Positions 13,560 through 25,747 of a stretch of 64,000 nucleotides of DNA are shown here, piece by piece. Positions within the stretch are counted from its first letter, which is position 1; each line of letters starts with the position of its first letter. A program made the position numbers and the translations under genes. Origin of the DNA: Euglena gracilis (lineage: Eukaryota; Euglenida; Euglenophyceae; Euglenales); the NCBI GenBank assembly GCA_039621445.1, contig CP154955.1, forward strand, positions 4,350,705 to 4,414,704, given 5' to 3'. The notes under the pieces are model-generated. The model was not told where the DNA came from and did no database searches. It worked only from the letters and a program-made list of their open reading frames with translations.

Positions 13560-16285
13560 GAAATGAGGATCGATGTGCGCATTTGCGCACACCACCACAC
13601 TGGTCTGCATTTTTGTGTACATTAACCACTCATGTATTTAAATGGTTGGTGTGGGCAAATGCGCGCATCAACCACCCAAGTACAAGTCAAGTGGTCAATG
13701 TACACAAAAACACACACTGGCCGCTTACACAAAATACACATGTGGTTGGTGTGTGCAAATATGTGCATGGTTGATGTGCGCATTTGCGCACATCAACCAC
13801 ATGAAATTTGGGAAATATACTGCACATATCTTATGGAACTTGAATCACATCTATGTACACGGGGGGGGGGAGGGGGGGGATATGCAACTTGGCCCTTCAA
13901 ATTATGCCAGTCAAAAAAATGCAAAAATAATGCAAAAAAAATGCAAAAAAATGCAACTTGCATAAAACCCCTGAGAAAAGGCTGGAATATAACAGAGTTT
14001 TGCTGCCCAAAATCCGTAAACATGTGACAATGCCTCCTGGAAGACAATGGGAAGCACTGAGACCCCAAAGACCCCAGGCAACTGCAGAGGGACCAGAGAC
14101 AAAACATGGCACATGGCGACCAACTACAAAATTTTTTTCCAGGGGAAAATATTTTATGGAAAAAAATGCAAAAAAAATGCAAAAAAAATGCAAAAAAAAA
14201 AATGCCAAAAAATGCAAACATATGGCTACCAACTACAAAAAAATTTTCCAGGGCAAAATATTTTATGCAAAAAAAAATGCAAAAAAAATGCAAAAAAAAT
14301 GCAAATTTCGGAAAAACCTGATTATGCAAAAAAATGCAAATTATGCAAGTTGAGTATCCCCCCCCCCCCGCTATGTATCACATGGAACATGACAGCTGAC
14401 TATTTTTGGTTTAACGACTGCGGCAAGGATTTTGAATGGGTACGGTTTGCAATGTGCGACAAAGAACGGTGGCTTTCAAATGAACCTTTGTTGCTGCCCC
14501 CGTATTATGGAGTGCTCTTTGTCCTTAACAGTTGGGCGTGCGCACACTAACCATTGTGGACGCAAAACCTTTAAAACTATTGTGTGGTGAGAAAACTCCG
14601 GTTTTAGGTTATGCGCATTGTCCAGTAGCACATCATGTGATGGTGGGTGATTGCACTTAAGCATCTACAAGGCCATCACCAACCCCCCCCCCCCCCCGGG
14701 TGCAGCAGCAACAACCGAGCTGGCGTTTTTACCCCCCACAACCGGGACAGCAGACTGGGGGGGGGGGGGGCATGCTGCGGGTCGATGGAAGCAATGGAAA
14801 ATGGCAGCATCATAAATGTGGCCTCAAAGCTCACTGTTTTGAGACAGAGTACATTTGCTTTTTCTTTTACATCTGGTTGGGTTGCGTGAAAGTACTGGGA
14901 CTCAACACCCTGATATTGGGCACAAAAACTGGTGTGTTGCATGTTCTCTGAGGGGAAAAAAAACGAGAGATCACTGTTCCCCCCACTTCTTAACCGCTGG
15001 CGCGAGAACGGTCGGCCGTGCGGGTTGGGGACGAGACATACAAATCGACACAGTGAGTGGAGACAAACTTTCTCCTGTCATAGAGTGCGTGACTGGTGTG
15101 GCAAAATGCAAGCCAGGGGGGCAAGTGGCGGGGGTTTTCAAGGTCCACCACTAGCCCAAGCGGTGCCTTTGCACGCGTGCACAAGTGCCAGCGGAGGGCC
15201 ACCAGCTAGAGGACCACAGTCTGCATATCGACCTGGACCTGTCACTGGGCAGAATCGGCCCTAAAAAAAAGCCTGCTGGTGGAGGAGCACGTGAAAGCTG
15301 AAATTGTACACCCGAAGGAGCCATTGCAGGTGGTGTTTGGGGTCGTGTATGATGCGTTCTGTCTGAAACTTTGCTACTGTGGTCGGTTAGCGCAAATGCG
15401 CACGTCGTCATGGTGTCCCCATTTCGCACTCGGACGATGCGCATCTTTAAACACGTGGTCGGTGTGTGAAAGTGTGCAAACGCCGACCACGCGCATTTTT
15501 GAAAACCGACCAGTTTTTAATTTCCGACTAGGCACTTGGTACACGTGTTTTTTCAATGCATTTCTGTCTGTTTTCATAATGAGACTCGTTGCAAGCGCTT
15601 CCAGTCCAAGCCAGCGAGACCTATTTATGTGCCGCAAAACTGGATTGCATCCCCTTGCACAAGTGTACATGAGGTCAGTGTGTGCAAATACACATACACT
15701 GAGGGTGTGTGCATTTGCTCAAAACCAACCTCATCCTCAGTCCCAAACTCACGGGGCTTGCCGCACCGTTTTCATCAGCGTTAATCCGGGGGTATTTAGG
15801 GCCGTTGTTGGGGCACCCTGTCCCTGTTTGGCGAAGTGATTGGACCCACCCTGAACCCCCTATCCTTGTTCCCCGTGCTCTGGCAATAGCCCCCCCCCCC
15901 CAAAAAAAGTTGGAGGCCAGCAAAAACAAAACAGTGCGTCAAAACCCCAAGAGGCAGCCAGCCAAGGCCACCAACAACTGGTGAGGAGAGCTGCATTGCA
16001 CAAAATGGGGGGAGGCAGACCCGGTTGTTGGAATTTCTGTCGGTTTATTTTTTTCCAGTTTGGGGGGAGGTGCAGGGGTTTTCATGTCATTCCGACCTCA
16101 AAAATTTTTTTTAAAAAAATACATAATTCTCGGGAAAACCAGTGCCAAAAATGAGAAATCACCCGTTTTTTTTGTCCAATCCTGCCTCTTGTTCTCACCC
16201 CTTGTAGCGCCGGCGCGGAAAGTGGTTTTTGATGGGTTTGCGAAAATGCGCAAATCGACCAAAAAAAGCTTAAGTGCGAGATGTG
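13560..16285. repeat. Second cluster of GCGCAAATGCGC palindromes, with an ATGCAAAAAA tract
   Basis: The palindromic word of 1.2-4.1 kb recurs at about 13575-13800, 15390-15720 and 16240. The best copy is 13768-13799: 15-bp perfect arms (TGGTTGATGTGCGCA) around a 2-nt loop. Between about 13915 and 14345 is a degenerate tract of ATGCAAAAAA units interrupted by two copies of a segment containing 'accaactacaaaa' and 'ccagggcaaaatattttatg'. No gene is supported. Confidence 0.75.
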
Positions 16286-18538
16286 CCACCTCAGAATGAT
16301 GGTGATTTGGGGGGACCGGTGCTTGTCAACGGGGGGAAAACCAAAAATAAGGCACCCCAAATAGAAACCCCCGGAGTTCTTTGGCAACAGACCAAAAAAA
16401 AAACACCCGAGTCTTACGTTGGATGTTAAACCTGTAACAAATAAATGGGGCCTCTACAGCGGGTTCAAAATGGAAAAGTCACAATTGTTGCGGCTTTGGA
16501 GAAAAAACCTCAATCTGGACCAAAAAAAAAATGACGGGAAACAATGATGGCAAAAAAAATGACGTGAAAAACGCTGGGGCAATTTTGATCTTGGAAACTT
16601 TAATGATGAAAATTTTCGACTTTTCACGGAAAAAGTTGATAATTAATGGAAATTCTTCTGCAAAAAGGCCAATCATAACTTCGAAAAATGGTCAAAATGG
16701 TCTTCTGGGTGTCCTTTTGTGATTGTTTTCTTTTTTTTAAAAAAAGACCCAAAAATTGACCTTATGTCATACCCCATTTTTTTGTGTGCGACATCTGACT
16801 ACGCCTGAACGTGGTTCCTCCAAAAAGGGGAAAACAGGACATTGGGAGGGATGATGGGGGGAATGATGGGAAAATTGGGCTGTTTTCCCCTCATTTTTTC
16901 TTCCCGTCATTTTTGTCCCAAATACAAAGTAATGCATGTGAAGAAACTGCAAAAGTCAAGTATCAGTGTTCTTCAGAGGTTCAAGGATGGCCTGCATATC
17001 CAATGTCACCGCGGCAACAAAAGGGGTCAAGAACTTCCTTCTGATGCAAAGCGGTGGTGAAGTGGCGGAGGATAATAATGCCATGGCATTCTCACAGAGT
17101 TGTAAAAAATGTTGCAATGCTGCGAGGGCGCCCAAAAACAATTGGTGACACTATTCACAAATAGGAAAATTTCTCCAATGTTTCTGTTTTAAAAAAATCT
17201 CCAAAAAAATGATGTTGACATTTTTGAGCATTTGTAAAAAATACAAACAAAAAACAAATAATGCAGATGCAAAGGAATAGAAACCTCCCCTGAGGTGAAT
17301 TTAATTTCTGACATTGAAATTCAGGAGATACAAAGGAATCGAATAAACCCAGGGAAGCCAAATTAATGCACTTTGTGGTGTCCAATGAAATTATTATTAA
17401 TTGGATGGAAATCGCAAAAAAAACACATAGGAGATGAGACAAAGAAAAAAAGAGCATGAAATACAACAATGCTGTGAAAAATTTGAATTTGGACACACAA
17501 AAAATCATCCACGTGTACCTATCCTCCGGCTCATTGGGCCATGTTGGCCCCAACAAGTTGGGGGGCTACTCCAGGGGGGGGGGGGGGGGCAGGTTGATCC
17601 CAACGGCCAAGGGGGGCCAACAAGCCGCCAAGTCAAAGTTCCTCAAAAAAGGGGGTCCGGGTGCCGAGTTGGGGGGGGGGGGGGGGGGGAAGGTTAGCCC
17701 AACAGCCGGGGGGCCAATGAGACAGGGGGGGGGGGGTATTTTGAAAAGCAAAAATGAGCTGACTTGCTGAAAGCCAACCCCCCCATGCCATTTGTTCCAT
17801 GGTGCTCATATGGGCGCTGGACCCCCTGGGTGTTGATGAAGCTGAGCCAAGTTAACAGAGTCGTCGAGATGGTGGACCAAAATTTCCACCAATGGTGTGA
17901 CGGAGACGTCAAAGCCATAAATGGAGACGGGGATCTGCACGCCTGCAGAGAGCAGATGGGGGGGGTCTGCTCTTGTCAAAAGCAAAGCAAATGCAAGCAA
18001 ACAAGCAGCAGGAAATGAAATACCATTGGGGACAAGGCAGTACAGTTGGTCAAACCTTGGGACCCCCCCCCTCCCCCCCCCCCTGTACAGTTCCAACCCC
18101 CCCCTTCCCGGGACCCCCCCCCTCCCCCCCCCCACTTCCAACCCCCCCCCGGGACAGATGAATTTTTTTTAAAAAAACGGCTTGATTTTTTGAAAAAAAC
18201 ATGCTTTTTTAAGGGGGTGGTGCGGGTCGCGGGGGGGGTGTCATGGGGGGGGGTCACGGGGCGGGGGGGGTCACGGGGGAAGTATGACACTTTGCAGGTA
18301 GCCGGGAGGCAACATCCATGACGTGGCATCGTGATAAAATTGGTCATTTTTTGAAAAGGGAATCCTGTTAGGATTTTCTTGACCAACACGTTTTTGGGAT
18401 GAAGTTTGGGTCATTTTTGACAAAATTACGTTTTGGGTGGGGACATGCACCAGTTTTTGGCACTTCTTTCAGGGGAAAATATTTTTGGCCATTTTTGGGT
18501 GTGAAGGTGCATTGGGCAGACAAGGACACATGAGTAGA
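16286..18538. other. Gene-free DNA with long G/C runs
   Basis: Nothing codes convincingly. Holds G-runs at 17573-17590, 17670-17690 and 17725-17738, and a C-rich block 18061-18150 ('ccccccctcccc...tccaacccccccc') repeated with variation at 20925-20985. Confidence 0.5.
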
Positions 18539-18711
18539 ACCACCCCCCCCATATTGTCCCCCCCCCATATTGTCCCTCGGCCCGGCCGACGGGGGGTTTT
18601 TTGGCTCGGCCAATGAAATTTCCTTTGGTACCCCATATTGTCCCCCCCCATATTGTCCATTTGGGGTCCCAGTGGGAAGGTGGTTGGGACAATATGGGGG
18701 GGGGGGTACCC
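18539..18711. repeat. Foldback repeat with C-run termini (CCCCATATTGTCCC)
   Basis: CCCCCCCATATTGTCCC is tandemly repeated at the left end (18541-18580), again at 18633-18660, and its reverse complement GGGACAATATGGGGG closes the unit at about 18685-18705. MITE-like; no coding capacity. Confidence 0.5.
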
Positions 18712-19014
18712 CCTCAGAAAAAATATGTTTTTTTTATAATAAAAAAAAACCTCATGGGGGTTTGGGGGAATTTTTTTTGAAACTTTTTTTTAATACAAAA
18801 AAGGTCATTTTTCATCTCTGCAGCTTCGTAGTCCGTTAAAGGTGCTGGAAAAACTAAAAATACGTCACTTTTGATGACCAAAAAAATGACCTTAAAACCT
18901 TTTCCTCAAAAAATGGCCATTTCGCAAGGAAAAAGGTCAAATTTTGCTTTTTTAAAAAATAAAAAATGTTTTTGTGTATTTTTTTTGAAAAAAAATATTT
19001 TTTTGTTCCAGGGT

Positions 19015-20670
19015 TGGGCAATTAACCGTTATTTTTGGGGTCAAGCGATTAACCATGGTTAACTGGGAGTCAACAAGCGATTAACCAATTTTCGATTAAC
19101 TGTGCCTTTCCCTCGATTAATTTCAATTAACCACCACAAAAAAAATCAAAGTCCCTACGGGGGTGGTTCGGGTCACGGGGGGGTCACGGGGGAGGGGGTC
19201 ACGGGGGGGGGGTCACGGGGGGAACACCACATTTTTGGTGGCAAAATTAGGAATCACCGAGTCGGAATTTTTGGAGAAAAATTCCACAAATTAGGAATCC
19301 CCACACCTGAAATTAGGATTTTGACACCAACTTAGGAATCACCAAGCCGAAATTTGAAAAATTTACACCTAGAAATTAGGAATCTGCCCCAGAATTTCAT
19401 CAAATTAGGCATCACCAGCCAAATATTTTTCCCGACAAAATTTCGCCGAAAAGGGTCCTTGTTCGGGTCACGGGGGGGGTCACGGGGGGGTCACGGGGGG
19501 GTCACGGGGGGAACACCCCCTACCCTTGAGTAATGTTGTACACCTTGCCAAATTGGTGCTTGAAAACATCATCCCCAAACCAGAGCTCACACTCTCATTC
19601 ATTGGATGGATTATGAGCCAAACAAACCAAAAAAAATGAAAACCACACGGATCTCCGTTGCCTGTCTAATGGGTTAGATAGCCAAGTTGGCGTAAATTCC
19701 TTTGCACAAACACGAGCGTATCAACGGAGCAATCACTATGGCGATTGCGCAAATCACTGGGGTCACAGCTTGTTTTATCTGATGACAATTACCACCCCTC
19801 CTCCGAAAGGTTATGTTGGGGCAGTTGAAAAGTGCCTCTTTTCCAAAAGGGAACTTCAACTACCACACACAACGGGGTCCATTCCCACCCAGTGTCTACC
19901 ATGCCCCCCCCCCCATTTCAGACCTCCCCTCGGGAGCCAAAATCCTAGGGAGATCAGGCAGTAGACTATGGTCATTTTGACCCCCTCCCCCCCCCCTATG
20001 GTGAAGTTCACCGTTTGAAAGTTCACCGGGGGGTCCTGGACCCCCTCCCCCCCCCCTGTGCCTAACCCATCGGTGAACTTCACCAATGAAGTTCACCAAG
20101 AGGGCACTTTTTGGCCAAAAATGGCCAAAATATGACATTTTGGGCAAGTTTTCGGAAATTTCGATAAAATTCCATGAAGCATCAACCTCAAAATGACCAT
20201 TTTGAGAAGAAAGGAGCAAAATTTCACCCATGAAAATTTCACCCCCAACCATCAAAACGGTGAAGTTCACCGGTGAACTTCACCGGTGAACTTCACCGCC
20301 AAAAGCACCCCCCCCTCCCCCCCGGTGAACGTTCACCGGTGAAGTTCACCGGGGGGGGGTCCGCAGCCCCCCCCCCCCGTACTGCCTAACTTCCTAGGGG
20401 GGCCTAGGCCCCCCAGGCCCGGCCAAAGGGCCGGCCTTTGGCCGGCCAGGGGGGGGTCTTATGTGGGGGGTCCCCAAAGGGTAGAGAAATGTTCCCAAAC
20501 CCAAGACATGTTTGATTTCCGCCAAAAAAAAGGTCGATTAACTGGGGGGCCACAAGCGATTAACCGTTTTTCGATTAACCATGGTTAATTGTCCCCCCCA
20601 CAAACGATCGATTAACTGGGGGGGTCACAAGCAATTAACCGTTTTTCGATTAACCATCCAACCCTGTTTG
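19015..20670. repeat. Mixed repeats: CGATTAACC, GTCACGGGG and AATTAGGAAT families
   Basis: CGATTAACC with 'ggttaac' variants is repeated at 19025-19135 and 20533-20660. GGGTCACGGGGG tracts closed by GGGGGGAACACC lie at 19155-19235 and 19455-19525, resembling 29990-30250 and 45060-45120. AATTAGGAATC units occupy 19240-19420. Confidence 0.7.
19990..20362. repeat. GGTGAACTTCACC palindromes in a C-run foldback
   Basis: The 13-mers GGTGAAGTTCACC and GGTGAACTTCACC recur at 20000-20012, 20072-20095, 20259-20298 and 20323-20351. 20259-20284 is a perfect 26-bp palindrome made of one of each. The outermost copies abut C-runs on the left and G-runs on the right, giving inverted-repeat ends. Confidence 0.7.
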
Positions 20671-20679
20671 TTCTTTGTT

Positions 20680-22265
20680 GAAAAACAAAAAAACGTCAAC
20701 CCTGGCTCAATTCCGCATGGTGTGCCAAGGGGGAGTGATTGAAGCTGCTTCCTGCCTTTCTGCTAAGTGTTTAAAGTGAAAATACTGGCTACCACTCTTT
20801 TTACAAGACACAAATATTTTGCAAAATGCATTTGAATTTCGCAAAATCCATCACCTCAATTGGCGAAAAATGTCGCAACTGTCTCGGGGGTAGGCAGTAC
20901 AGTTGTGATTTTCTGGGGACCCCCCCCCTCCCCCCCCCCCCTTACAGCTTCCAACCCCCCCCCCCTCCCCCCCCTGTGCCTTGTCTCCATTAAGACCACT
21001 GTATCTACTGGGCCTCCTTTTATTCGCATCTTCTTTGGGCTGGCCGCGTTCTTGGGGTCAACTCAATTTATTCAGAACAAGTGTATAAACGGCTGGGGTC
21101 AAAGGCGGCTGGAATTCAAACCTTTCTTCCACTCAGCAACTTTTCTAGCCAGCCCTCAGAACACCCCCGGGTCTTTCAAAAAACCCTGAAGCAGAAACAC
21201 ACAAAGGAAAATGCATAATAATAATGCACAAACCCCGCCAAACCTCAGGGATTCATGGAAATGGGGGTCGCTGAGCTCTAAGAGCAGCTGAGCACACAGG
21301 GGCCACCCCTTTCAGTTGACTGGGACGTGAATGAGGGTGTTGGGGATGGTAAACCCACAAAGAAAAAAAATGTGATTGAAAATCAGAATCCACAACAATA
21401 AATGACCAAAGAAATGGATTTTGGTCCATCCTGAATTCCAAATGGTCATTTTTTGTGGGGAAAAAGACCCAAAAAAAAAATGACCAAGAAGGGTAGTGCA
21501 GTATTTTGGGTCCTTGAATTTTCAAAAAAAATGGAAACTTTTGAATAAAGTATCCCCCCCTCGGCGGGGATTTTGGGTGGGGAAAAAATATCCTGGGAGT
21601 ATCAATTTTGTTCAGTTTATCTCCATGATTAGATACCCATGGGGCCTTTGCTGGAGATGCCTTGAAAGACATCTCCCCACAGTCTGATAAAAGCCCAGTT
21701 GGAAACTCCCTTTTTTGAGGAAATGTAACAAAATTTAAATCGGATCTAAATCAGACCCCAACCAGTTTGCCCAACACTGGGCAATTTTATTGCAGTCATT
21801 GGCAAAATGGGAGGACGCATAACAAAAGGCACAAAACACACCTTCATCTCTGGTGTGCATCAAACAGATGAACTGCGCTTCACAGGGATCAAGGGCTTGG
21901 ACAGGGGTAACAGCCGGCAAGACATTTGCTTGCTTGGCACCAGTGGTGAGATGGAGTGGTAGTTGGAGGCAATAGTTGCGGAGGTGGGCGCAACGCGGCT
22001 GAGGTTCTGAAACACAAGGGTGACTGACAGTTTGCCCAGGAAGGAAGGAGCCGTAGCAGCAGCAAAAGAGGCCATGTTCGCAGCAAAAAAAATGCTAGGA
22101 GAAATGAAATCCATTTTACCATCTATTCTATTATATTCTACCATCTATTCTACCATCTATTTTTGGTCAAAGGGTGTGCGTGTGTGTGTGTGTGCGTGCG
22201 CATGTGTGTGTGCAAGCTAAGTTCCAGACATGTTCATTTGTGAGCAGATTTGATACTTGAAAAAC
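20680..22265. other. Gene-free DNA
   Basis: No supported gene. Contains the second copy of the C-rich/'tccaacccccc' block (20922-20985), T/A-rich sequence and a (GT)n tract at 22176-22213. Confidence 0.45.
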
Positions 22266-22270
22266 AATAA

Positions 22271-22500
22271 ACCCCCCCAAATAATCTGGTAAGGTCCTTG
22301 CTCCTGGCGGGGGCCAAATAACTTGGCGGGGGGCAAAAAAGATGGATCCAATAACTTGGCACCCCCCCCTAAGGAAAAATTCCTTTACGGCGCTGAAAAA
22401 AAAAGGCCCAAATAACCTGGCGGGGGGGGGGGGGGGGGGCAGGGCCCAAAAGTTGGTTCCAATAACCTGGCATCCCACCAGGTTATTTGGGGGGGGGGGT
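22271..22500. mobile_element. MITE-like element, C-run TIR, TAA target duplication
   Basis: ACCCCCCCAAATAATCTGG at the left end is mirrored by CCAGGTTATTTGGGGGGG...T at the right. Both ends are flanked by TAA (22268-22270 and 22501-22503). The 230-bp body has three more 'aataac(t/c)tggc' units and no coding capacity. A TAA duplication is typical of Tourist-type (PIF/Harbinger-mobilised) MITEs; attribution to that superfamily is inference. Confidence 0.6.
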
Positions 22501-22503
22501 TAA

Positions 22504-24360
22504 TGGGTTTCCCTGAAAACCAGCTGAGACTTAACAAAATTTAACAAATGTGGACAAAATACCCGGCGTGAGGACAAAGCATTCCCACATTGACTTGCTG
22601 GCTTGTTGGCTTGCTGGCCTTCAGGTGCATAGCAAGAGGGAAACTAGGTTATCCAGTTCGTTCAAAAAAGACCACACTCCCCCCCACGATACAGTACAGA
22701 GTGAAGAGTAAAAATGTACAGAGTAGAGTACAGTACAGAGTAAAAATGCGAATTTTGTCATTTCTGGACAAGGATGGAAACGTCCATCCATATTTGGAGG
22801 TTTTTTTTGGAGGTTTGAATTCTAGGGTTGGGTCTTTTTTTGGGTCATGAACTGGCTCGGTTTGGAAGGGGGGGAGGAGCCAAAATCCCAGGTGGGTTCT
22901 TATGGCGTTGGCCAAAGCCCACGGGGGGGGGGGTCATATTTGGGTGGGCAAGGTACAGATTGATAAAACTGCTTTTGTAAGGGTTGCAAAAGCCCCAGTC
23001 CCAAACAGTCACAAAAGCCCCAATCACTTTTTGACGGCAAAAAAGCGGGATCAGATTATGAAACAATGTCGAAAGCGTAAACCTCCTCCAAATATAAAGC
23101 CCCCCCTAAATATAAAGCCCCCCCAAATATAACGCCCCCCCCATGGGGTTGGGTTTTTGCCACCAAAATATAAAGCCCCACCCCCCCCCCCCACGTGGAG
23201 CCAGACACTGGTGTCATTCGGGAAAAAGTAGAAAAATTTTCGATGGACACGACATTTTTTTCACCAGAGATGCTCTATTTTGGATAAGAATTGCACATTT
23301 CTGTGAAAACACAGGAGGTGGACGAAAAATTTAGCATAAAACTGGTATTGGGCAAAATTGAAGGCCACCGAAGGTCATGGAGGCCACCCGAAAAGGTATG
23401 ATTCCCCCCCTCCAAATGCAAAGCCCCCCCCAAAAATATAAAGCCCCCCTGAGGGTCTTGAAATCCCGTCCAAATGAAAAGCCCGGGGGCTTAAGATTGG
23501 GGGGGGGGTTATTTGAGTCTACGTGTACTGGTGGTGAACACCATGTTCTAGTAAATGTTCAATTCACGCAAATAATAGGGGTAACTTGACATGTGTTCAC
23601 CAATTGAAAATTTGAAATTTTCTGAAAATTTGCAGCAATTTTTTTGCAGATTGACAGATCGGCAGGTGCCTTCGAGAAGTTGAGGAACAAAAGAAATTGG
23701 TCCCCAAAACGGCTTGGAAGCACAAGGGTTTTGTTATTTTGGGCCCTTGAGAAGTTGAGAAACAAAAGGGATTAGCACATGGGAATCAAGGATGAATTAG
23801 TGTGTCCACAAAAATAAGAATTGTCGTTGTCAACTCCAGACATGCCCAAGAACACCCTACGTTCGTCGCCAAAGCCGCGAGGTGTGGGTGGGGTGTGTGA
23901 GATGTGGGGCCACGGGGTTAGGCTGTGCGGTGGCAAGTGCCAGAAAGAATGTGGTTGCTGCAAAAGCCAGCAGGGGGGGGGCGGAAGGTTTGAGCACCCC
24001 CGCCCAACATGGCCCCCCGCCCCTCACAGGGGGTCAGAGCACTCTCCCGCCTCGAACCCATCCTGTTTTAAACCCATTTTTCTGGTATTTTTTGGGTTTT
24101 TGTTTTATTGTGTAAAAAAAAGTTTTTCCTAAATTTTTCTGATTTTCTTGAAACATTCTCAGTTAGGATGCCCTGAGAAGGTGCACCCACACCATATGGT
24201 GCACATAAACCTAGAATGTGTGTTTGGGAACCTTCCAACTGCTGCCTCATCCACTCAGGATGTTGCTGAAATAATTAAGGGAGGTGAGACCAAGCCGCCC
24301 GAAACATTCTGACGCAAAGAAAAAAACGGCTGCTCCTTCTGAGCAATTGCACAGAAAAGT
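22504..24360. other. Gene-free DNA with TATAAAGCCCCCC repeats
   Basis: AAATATAAAGCCCCCCC units occur at 23090-23190 and 23420-23450, and a GTACAGAGTA-rich patch at 22690-22745. No supported gene. Confidence 0.5.
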
Positions 24361-24366
24361 GGGACT

Positions 24367-24410
24367 GGGGTTCAAACCCGTTTTCCCACGTGGAAACGGG
24401 TTTGAACCCC
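24367..24410. repeat. 17-bp-arm palindrome with box-B-like arms
   Basis: GGGGTTCAAACCCGTTT (24367-24383) and its exact reverse complement (24394-24410) enclose a 10-nt loop. Each arm contains GGTTCAAACCC, close to the RNA polymerase III box B consensus. Confidence 0.8.
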
Positions 24411-24475
24411 GGTTCCAACCTAAAACCGTTTAACAAAGTCACGGGTTACCCTAAAGTAGACAATTTTTTTAACAA

Positions 24476-25495
24476 ATGCGTACTTCGCTATTTTTGGCAT
24501 TTTTAGCGTTCACGGGTGCACTTTGGGCATTCACGGGTACCTCATGGGGTACCCGTGAACGCCCAAAAGTGTTCACAATATCCCCCAATGTACCTGCTGC
24601 ACTCCCCACAGTCATGAAGCGTGTTGTTAACCTGATGGAAGCTCAGATGCCCGAACCCCCCACCATTAACGAGTTTGAGGCGGTTTTGCGCACGACCATG
24701 TCTTTAAGAAGAGCAACTATTGATGCCCTTTTGCGCTCTCTTCCAAACCGTGGTGATCAGGAGTGAAATTTTGCACCCAAGAACCACGCTGCATTGAAGG
24801 CTTTTATGGAATACATGGACATTTGCAAGCAGCACGGCACAACTTATGCCACTCTGGACGAAATTTTTGTGCGCTGGGCACTGTGGCCGGTCGATGCTGC
24901 GGAAATTTACACCAGTAAGGAAGACGTGGAAACTTGTCTGAAGGCAAAGCATGACAAGGTGGCCAAATTCGCTCCATGCCGGTTGCATCATTTAAGACAC
25001 ATGTGAACACGGTGGCACGGATCTACAAAGCTTTGTGTCCGACGCATGCCCTCCGTGCCCACCTCGCGGAGGCAATTTCACGTTTCAATGACCTCATGGC
25101 CCCTCTCATCACAACAATGAAGGCAAAGAAGGCCGCCAGTTTTGTTGGGGAGCCCATTAATAATGTTTTGCAGGCTGGTGAGCTCCTCAAGGTCATTGCC
25201 ACGGTGGATGACCGCAACCCATTTTTTTCTCCAGAGGAAACATGTGGTGATGAGGTACACCATGGGATACCGCGGAGAGGTGCTTCGCCGCATGGAGGTC
25301 GAATGGCTGAAACCAGGCTTTGCGGACAGGCACAAAACTTATTCCGTCGTGGTGGGGACAATGAAAAACCTTCCGGGTGATCTAAATCACATAAACGCCA
25401 AATTGTTCACGTTGCTGATCACCCAGGGAGATGGTCCACGTACCTGTCCCGCTCCCGTCCGCGCCATTGACCAACAAATTACACTCATCACAAAG
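24476..25495 (+). pseudogene. Decayed tyrosine recombinase-like gene (Crypton/DIRS-like)
   Basis: An ancestral plus-strand frame can be followed in three pieces: 24476-25006 (one frame with an internal TGA at 24764-24766), 24976 to about 25235, and about 25210-25495 in another frame. Coding-like segments include AFMEYMDICKQHGTTYATLD, then VASFKTHVNTVARIYKAL, then YTMGYRGEVLRRMEVEWL. The last matches the box I of tyrosine recombinases (T-G-x-R-x-x-E-x-x-x-L), so its R would be the first catalytic arginine. The distal H-x-x-R and tyrosine motifs are absent because a MITE-like element begins at 25510. A 19-bp imperfect hairpin (24522-24567) lies inside the 5' part. At least one stop and two frameshifts make it a pseudogene. 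Assignment rests on one motif and the helical N-terminal character. Confidence 0.4.
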
Positions 25496-25509
25496 CGCGG
25501 CGCTCCCCT

Positions 25510-25747
25510 GGGGGGTCGGCACGCCGTGGCGAGCCGTCCGGCTAGAGGGGGGGGGGAGGGGGGGTTTTTGGCGTGGCGAAAGGGTCCCGGATGGGGGGGG
25601 GGGGGGGGGGGCGGGGGGTTTTCCAAGAAAATTTTCTTTGGCGCGGCTGACATGGCGTGGCGAGGGGGTCTGAAAAGGGGGGGAGAGGTGGGTAAAATGG
25701 CGTGGCGAGGGGGTCGGGGGGGGGGTGGGGGTGTGCCGACCCCCCCC
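25510..25747. mobile_element. MITE-like element, TIR GGGGGGTCGGCAYGCC, copy 1
   Basis: Left end GGGGGGTCGGCACGCCGTGG; right end GTGTGCCGACCCCCC, its inverted counterpart. The interior has repeated 'ggcgtggcgagggggtc' units. Copy 2 at 44794-45039 has the same ends and interior. It interrupts the recombinase-like pseudogene. No clear target duplication is seen. Confidence 0.6.
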
